DNA of 20,523 nt, taken from NCBI GenBank assembly GCA_007125735.1, contig SLCP01000161.1, forward strand, positions 1 to 20,523. Reading direction: 5' to 3'. Below, piece after piece: positions 12,701-19,081 of this stretch. Position 1 is the first letter of the stretch. Every line of letters starts with the position of its first letter. Below the pieces are notes generated by a model. It was not told the DNA's origin, made no database searches, and was given only the letters and a program-made list of their open reading frames with translations. The translations under genes were made by a program, and so were the position numbers. This DNA is from Coriobacteriia bacterium. GTDB taxonomy: Bacteria; Actinomycetota; Coriobacteriia; Anaerosomatales; SLCP01.

Positions 12701-15190
12701 GTGCCGCTCGACCAGCGACTGATCGAGCTGATAGGAACCGTCCACGACGCAGCCCCCGACGTAATCGTGTGTGTCGATTCCGACCTGCGCATCCTCTACG
12801 CCAACGAGGCAGCAGCGCGCAGGGTTGGCGTGCGCCCCGAAGAACTCCTCGGCGCCGCCTGTCACGACGTCCTCATGGGCCACGACGAGCCGTGTCGCGT
12901 CTGCCGGGCACGCGAGTCGTTCAGCACCGGCACGAGCCTCAGTCACTCGGGTCCCAATGGCGCGCGGGATGCCGGCAGCATCCTCGAACACTCGTGGCAC
13001 CCTATCCGCGACGAGACCGGCGAGGTGCTCTGTGTCCTCGAGCAGATCCACGTCGTCGAGGCGTCCGCGGCCGAATCCGAACCCACTCCCGAGTGCGTCC
13101 CGGGACGCAGCCCGTGTGATTTCGTCGACACCACGCCAGCGATCCTGCTCACGCTCGACCGTGAAGGTCGCATCACCCTCATCAACAAGACCGGCTGCGA
13201 GTTGCTCGGCGTGACCGAGGAAGAGGCGATCGGTCGCCAGCTCATCGGCGAGTTCGTCGAGGCGGCCGAGCGCCAGCAGTGCGTCACGCACTTCAGCGCG
13301 ATCGTCGAGGCCGGCGCCCACGAGGTCGAGCCGTGCGAGAACACCATCGTCAGGCCGGACGGCACCCATCGCGTCATCGAGTGGCACGCGACCGCGCTCC
13401 ACGACGACGACGGTACGGTCAGCGGCGTCGTCGCATCCGGCGTCGATGTCACGAGACGCAAGACGGCCGAGTCGGAACTCGTGTTCCACTCGTGGGTGCT
13501 CGATCAGGCGAACGACTCGGTCATCGTCCACACTCCCGAGGGCGAGCCCGTGTACGCGAACGCACGCGCCTGCGCGATGTGCGGCATGACCCGCGAGGAG
13601 CTTCTCGATCTCGAACCGTTCGGGTGGCTGGTCGAAGACGAACGGACACTGCCAGAACCCGTGCGCGAGTCGCTCGAGTCGACGGGTGCGGCCATCTACG
13701 AGACGCGCTACCTGACCTCAGACGGCACCCACATGCCGATCGAGGTGCACGCGACCGCCATGGACGCCGACGGGCGGACTCTCATCGCCTCGGCTGGCCG
13801 CGACATCTCGGAGCGCAAGCGCGCCGAGCAGGCCATGACGCGGCTCGCCTTCTACGACTCGCTCACCGGCCTCGCCAACCGTGCACTCTTTCTCGACCGC
13901 CTACGGCACGCCTCGGCCACGAAGGCACGCGCCGGCGAGCGGCTCGCGATCGCGTTCATCGATCTCGACCACTTCAAGGCAATCAACGACACGCTCGGCC
14001 ACCGGACCGGCGACGCGGTCCTCGTCGAGGTCGCTCAACGGCTCGCGAGTTGCCTGCGCGAGGCCGACACGCTCGCACGGCTCGGCGGTGACGAGTTCGT
14101 CGTCCTCCTCGAGGGCGTCGAATCGGAACGAGACGCGGAGCTCGTCGCCTCGAAGCTCATGGAGGCGCTCCAGGCGCCACTCCGCATCGCGGGCAACGAG
14201 ATACACCTCACCGCGAGCGTCGGCGTGGCTCTCGGCATGCCGGGCGACGCCGAGGACTCCGCGGCCCTTCTCGCGCGCGCCGACACGGCGATGTACCGCG
14301 CGAAGCAGAGCGGGCGAGCGACGTACTGTCTGCATGAGGCGGTGTACTCCGAGGACGCGTGCGAGCGCCTCGTGCTCTCCCGAGACTTACACCACGCCAT
14401 CGAGCTCGGGGAGCTCGACGTCAATTTCCAGCCGATCATCCGTGTCGAAGACGGCCTTCTGACCGGGGTCGAGGCGTTCGTTCGCTGGAACCACCCGTCG
14501 CTCGGACCGATCTCCCCCGCGACGTTCCTCCCCATCGCCGAGGAGACCGGACTCATCTCGAGTGTCGGGGACTGGGTGCTCGATGCCGCCGTCCAGCGAT
14601 TCGCCGTCTGGCGCGCGAAGGGCCTCGCGCCCGAGGTGCGCCTGACCGTGAACGTGTCCGCCCGCCAGCTTGCGATCGCCGGGCTCGCCGACCGCGTCTC
14701 CTCTCTGCTGTCGGCGCATGACGTACCGGGCGAGAACCTCGAGTTCGAGGTCACCGAGGGCACGATCATGCACGAGAGCGGTCTGGCCCGCGAGACGCTC
14801 TCCGTGCTTCAGCGGCTCGGCGCACGGACCTCTATCGACGACTTCGGCAGCGGCTACTCGTCGCTCGAGCAGATTCTCGCCCTCAACGTCGACACCATCA
14901 AGATCGACCAGCACTTCGTCAGAGGACTCGGGCGCAACGTGCACTCCACCGCTATCTGCCGCGCGGTCATCTCGATGGGCGAGCAGCTCGGGCTCACCGT
15001 GGTCGCCGAGGGCGTCGAGACGAGGGTGCAGGCCGCCTGCCTTCGCGCGGAACGCTGCCCCGAGATGCAGGGCTACCTCGTGAGCCCTCCGCTTCCCTCG
15101 GCAGCAGCCGAGGCGCTCCTCACGCGCGACGCCCTCATCCACTGGCGCACGCGCACGGCAGACCCCGACATCACCCGCACGCTGCCCTGA
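12701..15190 (+). CDS. PAS-PAS-PAS-GGDEF-EAL cyclic di-GMP signalling protein
   Basis: An 829-residue cytosolic sensor without membrane segments. Three PAS-like domains occupy about residues 5-125, 145-260 and 262-382. The first has a Cys-rich CHDVL...CRVC segment that could hold a metal or sense redox. The GGDEF domain (about 385-545) has GGDEF at 462-466 and an RxxD inhibitory site (READ, 453-456), which in this family gives product inhibition of c-di-GMP synthesis. The EAL domain (about 560-810) has EAF instead of EAL (E591), but NVSARQ, the FEVTEG glutamate, DDFGSGYSSL, TIKID, AEGVET and MQGYL are present, so phosphodiesterase activity is likely kept. The GTG start has an AAGGGGGG ribosome site 11 bases away. 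The protein may switch between making and breaking c-di-GMP. Confidence 0.93.
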   Translation: MPLDQRLIELIGTVHDAAPDVIVCVDSDLRILYANEAAARRVGVRPEELLGAACHDVLMGHDEPCRVCRARESFSTGTSLSHSGPNGARDAGSILEHSWHPIRDETGEVLCVLEQIHVVEASAAESEPTPECVPGRSPCDFVDTTPAILLTLDREGRITLINKTGCELLGVTEEEAIGRQLIGEFVEAAERQQCVTHFSAIVEAGAHEVEPCENTIVRPDGTHRVIEWHATALHDDDGTVSGVVASGVDVTRRKTAESELVFHSWVLDQANDSVIVHTPEGEPVYANARACAMCGMTREELLDLEPFGWLVEDERTLPEPVRESLESTGAAIYETRYLTSDGTHMPIEVHATAMDADGRTLIASAGRDISERKRAEQAMTRLAFYDSLTGLANRALFLDRLRHASATKARAGERLAIAFIDLDHFKAINDTLGHRTGDAVLVEVAQRLASCLREADTLARLGGDEFVVLLEGVESERDAELVASKLMEALQAPLRIAGNEIHLTASVGVALGMPGDAEDSAALLARADTAMYRAKQSGRATYCLHEAVYSEDACERLVLSRDLHHAIELGELDVNFQPIIRVEDGLLTGVEAFVRWNHPSLGPISPATFLPIAEETGLISSVGDWVLDAAVQRFAVWRAKGLAPEVRLTVNVSARQLAIAGLADRVSSLLSAHDVPGENLEFEVTEGTIMHESGLARETLSVLQRLGARTSIDDFGSGYSSLEQILALNVDTIKIDQHFVRGLGRNVHSTAICRAVISMGEQLGLTVVAEGVETRVQAACLRAERCPEMQGYLVSPPLPSAAAEALLTRDALIHWRTRTADPDITRTLP

Positions 15191-15223
15191 CGCCGGTCAC
15201 CGACTCGGTCCGACCTGCCCGCG

Positions 15224-16066
15224 TCACGGTATCGCCGTCAGTACGACGGCCACGAGCGCCCCGACGACCCCGGCGCGCTGCAACCACCGAAGCCGCTCGC
15301 CCAGCACGAGGCGCGCGAGCAGTACGACCACGACAGGGTAGAGCGATCCGAGCACGGCCGCTACGGCGAGGGGGCCGATGCGGATCGCGAGCAGCATCGT
15401 GATGCTCGCACAGCTGTCGAAGACCCCGGCCATCAGGGTGGCGCGACGCGCCTCCCTCGTGACGAACGGCGTGCCACTACGCGCGATCGCAAGCCCTCCG
15501 AGCATCGTCACGGAGACGACGCGGGCACCCACGAGCGGCCACAGCCCGCTCGCTCCCGTCGTGTTCGCAAGCGCGAGGAACGAGCCCGCGAACCCCGCGC
15601 CGGCCAGAAGCGCGAGCGGGATCGCGCTCGGATGGGTGACCACACCGTCATCGGCGCTCGGTGCGGCGGTCACGACCACGATCGCGCCGAGCGCCAGGAC
15701 GATGCCGATGCCCGTGGTGGGACCGAGTGGAGTGCCCCGCGCCACGTCGATGGTCGCGGGTATCGCACCGGCGAGTGCCGCGGTGATCGGCGCGACGATG
15801 CTCATCCGGCCGCGTGCGAGCGACGCATAGAGCGCCACCACCCCGATGCCACCGCTCACACCGGCGACCGCTCCCCACACGGCCTCCGGCCAGACATCCC
15901 CCGTCGCGCCGATCGCCAGAGAAGCGACCGTGAGGATGACGAGTCCGAGCATGTGCGAGGTCGCGGTGACCGACACGGCGGAGTCGCGCTTGCTTGCGAA
16001 CCCGCCGAGGAAGTCCGCGCACCCGAAGAGTGCCGATGTAGCTGTCGCCAGCAGTGGGGTGATCAC
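15224..16066 (-). CDS. EamA/DMT-family transporter
   Basis: A 280-residue membrane protein with two EamA repeats (about residues 1-135 and 150-280) and about ten hydrophobic helices. The first begins ATATSALFGCADFLGG and the second begins LALLAGAGFAGSFLALANTT. The end pattern LARLVLGERLRWLQRAGVVGALVAVV is typical of drug/metabolite exporters. The substrate cannot be told from the sequence. GTG at 16066 is chosen because it begins at the first helix; a longer reading to 16189 would add a non-hydrophobic, non-family-like stretch. It diverges from the thioredoxin-reductase-like gene and converges with the GGDEF-EAL gene. Confidence 0.85.
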   Translation of the reverse strand: MITPLLATATSALFGCADFLGGFASKRDSAVSVTATSHMLGLVILTVASLAIGATGDVWPEAVWGAVAGVSGGIGVVALYASLARGRMSIVAPITAALAGAIPATIDVARGTPLGPTTGIGIVLALGAIVVVTAAPSADDGVVTHPSAIPLALLAGAGFAGSFLALANTTGASGLWPLVGARVVSVTMLGGLAIARSGTPFVTREARRATLMAGVFDSCASITMLLAIRIGPLAVAAVLGSLYPVVVVLLARLVLGERLRWLQRAGVVGALVAVVLTAIP

Positions 16067-16157
16067 GCGTACCTGACCGCTCCGTGTGGGGATGACCGCT
16101 GTCGATGATACACCCGGACCGCTCCTCGGCCCGAGCGCGTGCCGACGGCCGAGGGAA

Positions 16158-16173
16158 GGGAATACGTTCCTGT
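16158..16173 (+). promoter_or_regulatory. PerR-operator-like sequence upstream of the TrxR-like gene
   Basis: GGGAATACGTTCCTGT (16158-16173) contains the palindrome GGAA-TACG-TTCC. Its right half, ACGTTCCTGT, matches 9 of 10 bases of the right half of the operator upstream of perR (ACGTTCCTAT, 18603-18612). The left half is shifted by one base. It lies 28-43 bp before the ATG. Confidence 0.35.
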
Positions 16174-16200
16174 AGAAGCGCCGATCCATGGAGGTGACCG

Positions 16201-17127
16201 ATGACCCGACCGGAAGAAGCCGCTCGATACGACATCGTCGTGATAGGCGCCGGCCCGGCGGGCCTCACCGCGGGCATGTACTGCGCACGCCAGGGGCTTT
16301 CTACCGCCGTGGTAGCAGGCGAGGTCGGCGGCCAGGCAGGGTGGGCAGGCAAGATAGACAACTACCTCGGCTGGCAGGCGATAACCGGGCCCGAGCTCGT
16401 GGCCGCGTTCCGCTCGCACGTCTCGCAGTTCGGCGTCGCGTGCTACGAAGGCAGGCTCGTCAACGCCATCGTGCCCGAGGGCGAGGAGTTCGACGTGTTC
16501 ACGCGCGAAGGCGATACGCTCCACGCCCGCGCGCTCATCATCGCCGCTGGCAAGGCTCCCAACCGGCTCGCCGTGCCTGGGGAGACCGAGCTCATCGGCC
16601 GAGGAGTGTCGTACTGCGCCACGTGCGACGCCGCCTTCTTCACCGATCTCGACGTGGCCGTGGTCGGCCCGGGTGAATCAGCCGCCGACGCCGCACTCCA
16701 GCTCGCCACCCTCGGTGCGCGCGTGACCGTCGTGACCGCGAAGCCGCTCAAGGCTCCCGAGGCGCTCCTCGGCAAGCTCGCCGCAGAAGACCGCATCGTG
16801 GTGCGTGAGGGAGCGACCGTCACGCGCATCACGGGAGAGGACTCGGTGACGGGACTCGAGCTCAAGAGCGCCGACGGCGAGGAGGTGCTCCCCGTCGCCG
16901 GCGTGTTCATCGAGACCGGCGCGATCGCTGCCGCGGAGTTCACCGGCGGGCTCGTCGAGGTCAACGAGAAGGGCGAGATCATCGTCGACCGCCGATGTGC
17001 GACGAGCCATCCGGGAGTGTACGCAGCCGGCGACGTGACCGACGGGCTCGGCAAGCAGGTGATCATCGCAGCGGGCGAGGGCGCCCGAGCCGCGGTGGCC
17101 GCGGGCCAGGACCTCAAGAGGCGGTGA
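16201..17127 (+). CDS. Thioredoxin-reductase-like flavoprotein
   Basis: A 308-residue FAD-dependent disulfide oxidoreductase of the low-Mr thioredoxin reductase fold. FAD is bound by GAGPAG (16-21) and by the C-terminal GVYAAGDVTDG. The redox pair is CATC (C139, C142). The second Rossmann motif is GPGESA (156-161), where most relatives have GGGNSA. The HRRxxxR motif that holds the NADPH phosphate is replaced by TAKPLKAPEAL (179-189). It may therefore use NADH, ferredoxin or another donor, or may not reduce a classical thioredoxin. The ATG has GGAGGT five bases upstream. The downstream phosphodiesterase gene starts 3 bp after the stop. An operator-like sequence suggests peroxide control. Confidence 0.85.
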   Translation: MTRPEEAARYDIVVIGAGPAGLTAGMYCARQGLSTAVVAGEVGGQAGWAGKIDNYLGWQAITGPELVAAFRSHVSQFGVACYEGRLVNAIVPEGEEFDVFTREGDTLHARALIIAAGKAPNRLAVPGETELIGRGVSYCATCDAAFFTDLDVAVVGPGESAADAALQLATLGARVTVVTAKPLKAPEALLGKLAAEDRIVVREGATVTRITGEDSVTGLELKSADGEEVLPVAGVFIETGAIAAAEFTGGLVEVNEKGEIIVDRRCATSHPGVYAAGDVTDGLGKQVIIAAGEGARAAVAAGQDLKRR

Positions 17128-17130
17128 GTC

Positions 17131-17970
17131 GTGAGCGAGGGAAGCAGGAGCAGGATGCTCGGTGCGCTGGCGTGGGGTGCGGGGCTCGCCGTCGCGCTCG
17201 GGTTGCTCTACGCCTTCGCGGCGGCTCTCATCGCGACCCCGCAGTCGACCCCCGAGTGGCTCGTCGACCGCCCGATCGCACACCGGGGACTGCACAGCGA
17301 CGACTCGCTCGTCCCGGAGAACTCGCTCGCGGCGTTCCGTGCGGCGGCTGACGGCGGACACCCGATCGAGCTCGACGTGCACCTGTCCGCAGACGGCGTC
17401 GCGGTCGTGTTCCACGACGACACACTCGAGCGGATGACCGGTGATCCTCGGCCGATCGCCGAGGTCACCTCGGCAGAACTCGCCGAACTCCGCCTCCTCG
17501 GAAGCGACGAGCACGTGCCGACGCTTGCCGAGGTCCTCGCGCTCGTAGAAGGCCGCGTACCGCTGCTCGTCGAGATCAAGCAACGCGGCGAGGTCGGCGA
17601 GCTCGAACGGGCGGTGCTCGGCGAACTCGCGCCGTATCGGGGCGAGTACGCCATACAGTCGTTCAACCCGTTCACGCTCGCTTACGTGCGCAGGGCCGAC
17701 CCCCGGGTAGCCCGAGGACAACTCTCGGGCACCTTCTCGAACGAGGACCTGCCGACGTGGCAGGTGTTCGCTCTGCGCAACCTGCTGCTCAACTGGACGA
17801 GTCGGCCAGCGTTCATCGGCTTCGAACTCGAAGGTATCCCGAGCTGGGGAACGTCACTCCAGCGCGCCCGCAGCCGGCCGCTCCTCGGATGGACGGCCGA
17901 CGATCCCGAGTCGTTCGAGCGCGCCCAGCGATTGTGCGACGGGGTCATCTTCGATCCGGGCGCGTTCTGA
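17131..17970 (+). CDS. Glycerophosphodiester phosphodiesterase, membrane-anchored
   Basis: A 279-residue GDPD-family enzyme, expected to cleave glycerophosphodiesters to glycerol-3-phosphate and an alcohol, in phospholipid turnover. Residues about 10-36 form a signal anchor, so the TIM-barrel domain lies outside the membrane. Catalytic and metal residues are in place: H51-R52 in AHRG, PEN (62-64), E80 and D82 in IELDVHL, H95 in VFHDDTL, and E148/K150 in LLVEIKQ. The end GWTADDPESFERAQRLCDGVIFDPG is typical. The GTG start lies 3 bp after the flavoprotein stop codon, so the pair is likely translated together. Confidence 0.92.
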   Translation: MSEGSRSRMLGALAWGAGLAVALGLLYAFAAALIATPQSTPEWLVDRPIAHRGLHSDDSLVPENSLAAFRAAADGGHPIELDVHLSADGVAVVFHDDTLERMTGDPRPIAEVTSAELAELRLLGSDEHVPTLAEVLALVEGRVPLLVEIKQRGEVGELERAVLGELAPYRGEYAIQSFNPFTLAYVRRADPRVARGQLSGTFSNEDLPTWQVFALRNLLLNWTSRPAFIGFELEGIPSWGTSLQRARSRPLLGWTADDPESFERAQRLCDGVIFDPGAF

Positions 17971-17994
17971 GCACGCCGGCCGCGTCCCGGGATC

Positions 17995-18465
17995 TCAGCG
18001 TCTCAGCGTCGCGACGAGCCTGCTCGGGGTGACGAGGAGGCCGAGCGCGTCATCGATCGAGGTGACGACGACGTCTGCCGCCGAGACCGCCTGTGCGGCG
18101 GCGCCTTCCGGGCCGACCACGCACACGCCGACCGCCGCTGCGGCGAGCATCCCGGCATCGTTGGCCCCGTTGCCCACGGCGACGACACCGCTCGCGCCGA
18201 GACGTTCGACGAACGCGGTCTTCTGGGCGCCCTCCGATCCCGGGGCGATGATCTCGACGGAGATGCCGAGTCCCGAAGCGGTCTCGGCCGCCACGCCATG
18301 GGTGTCTGCGGTGATCATCCACACGGTCACATCTCGGGAGAGCCTCCCGACATGCTCGGCCACGCTGGCCACGACGGCGCCGTCCACCGCGATCGTGCCG
18401 TTCACATCGAGCACGACGTGCTCGATGGCGAACGTGCCCACGCCAGGCACCTCTACGTCGATCAT
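17995..18465 (-). CDS. HAD-family phosphatase, soluble P-type ATPase-like
   Basis: A 156-residue protein that resembles the 'soluble P-type ATPase' group of the HAD superfamily (COG4087 type), not a membrane pump. Motif I is VVLDVNGTIAVDG. D20 is the expected nucleophile, but the usual +2 aspartate is an asparagine (N22), which may slow hydrolysis of the phospho-enzyme. Motif II is the ITAD region (51-54), K82 is the likely motif III lysine, and GNGAND (98-103) is motif IV. The C-terminal TPSRLVATLRR end is typical of the group. No cap domain is visible. The ATG has GGAGGT four bases upstream. It diverges from perR across a 184 bp region. The substrate is unknown. Confidence 0.8.
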   Translation of the reverse strand: MIDVEVPGVGTFAIEHVVLDVNGTIAVDGAVVASVAEHVGRLSRDVTVWMITADTHGVAAETASGLGISVEIIAPGSEGAQKTAFVERLGASGVVAVGNGANDAGMLAAAAVGVCVVGPEGAAAQAVSAADVVVTSIDDALGLLVTPSRLVATLRR

Positions 18466-18531
18466 GGCCACCTCCCCTCGGTCTGATGCGTGCATCTTAG
18501 TACACTCTATGGTGCCAAGCGGCAGAGAGCG

Positions 18532-18542
18532 ATAGGATATCC
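18532..18542. promoter_or_regulatory. Second, partial PerR-like site
   Basis: ATAGGATATCC shares the ATAGGA left arm of the perR operator, and its right arm TCC is cut short. It lies 64 bp upstream of that operator in the HAD-perR divergent region, 67 bp before the HAD start, so it could affect either gene. It is short, and chance is possible. Confidence 0.25.
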
Positions 18543-18556
18543 GAGACGGCACGCGT

Positions 18557-18585
18557 TTGGCGCGGTGCGCGGGCGGGCACATACT
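18557..18585 (+). promoter_or_regulatory. Promoter of perR
   Basis: TTGGCG (18557-18562) is separated by exactly 17 bp from CATACT (18580-18585), the same -10 hexamer as in the M23 promoter. The predicted start lies near 18592, immediately upstream of the inverted-repeat operator. Confidence 0.5.
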
Positions 18586-18595
18586 CGCTGTGCCT

Positions 18596-18612
18596 ATAGG
18601 AAACGTTCCTAT
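18596..18612. promoter_or_regulatory. Fur/PerR-type operator upstream of perR
   Basis: ATAGGAAACGTTCCTAT is a perfect inverted repeat with 7-bp arms (ATAGGAA/TTCCTAT) and a 3-base centre. It sits just after the predicted start site and 37 bp before the PerR ATG. The position fits autorepression by the adjacent Fur-family protein. The sequence differs from the AT-rich B. subtilis PerR box, as expected for a GC-rich genome. Confidence 0.65.
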
Positions 18613-18649
18613 CTCGCAAGATATTCCAGCAAGTGGCAGGAGGCACGCG

Positions 18650-19081
18650 ATGATGATCGACAGAGACCTTGCATTCGAGCGTATACGTGAGGCTGGCTTG
18701 CGCCTCACTCCACAGAGACGTGCCGTCATCGAGGAACTCGCCGGCGACCGGTCTCACCCCCTCGCCGAAGACGTCGCCTCACGCGTCGCAATGCGCGTTC
18801 CGGGCGTATCGCTCTCGACCGTCTACAAGATCCTGCACGAACTCGGGGACCTCGGCCTGGTGCGCGAACTGTCCCTGCCTGGCGCGATGCGCTTCGACCC
18901 GGACACCGAGTCCCACGCCCACCTCGTGTGCCCCGAGTGCAGCGAGATTCAGGACGTCCCGCTCGATACGGCGACCGCCGAAGCGATCTCCGTCGCAGCG
19001 GAGAAGGCGACCGGGGCCGACGTCGCCCACATGGAGATCACGCTGTACGGCACGTGTGCCGCATGCGGTCCACGCGCCTGA
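18650..19081 (+). CDS. perR: PerR-like Fur-family transcriptional regulator
   Basis: A 143-residue metal-dependent DNA-binding repressor. The winged helix spans about residues 5-82 with the recognition region VSLSTVYKILHELGDLGLV. The regulatory metal site of PerR is reproduced: H36 in SHP, D83 in MRFD, H89 and H91 in ESHAHLVC, and D102 in IQDV. The structural zinc site has two CxxC pairs, C94/C97 and C136/C139. The Asp pair and paired His residues favour a peroxide sensor over an iron Fur, but this needs a test. ATG at 18650 has AGGAGG six bases upstream. An inverted-repeat operator and promoter precede it. The next gene overlaps its last 19 bp. Confidence 0.88.
   Translation: MMIDRDLAFERIREAGLRLTPQRRAVIEELAGDRSHPLAEDVASRVAMRVPGVSLSTVYKILHELGDLGLVRELSLPGAMRFDPDTESHAHLVCPECSEIQDVPLDTATAEAISVAAEKATGADVAHMEITLYGTCAACGPRA

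Noticed and set aside
11948..13531. 527-codon minus-strand frame opposite the hydrolase and the PAS region
   Set aside because: Covers two well-supported plus-strand genes and shows no recognisable domain.
11687..16201. Shared 14-base string CATGGAGGTGACCG before the hydrolase and TrxR-like genes as a repeat element
   Set aside because: It is mostly a Shine-Dalgarno sequence at the same distance from the start codon; a coincidence or local leader similarity is enough to explain it.
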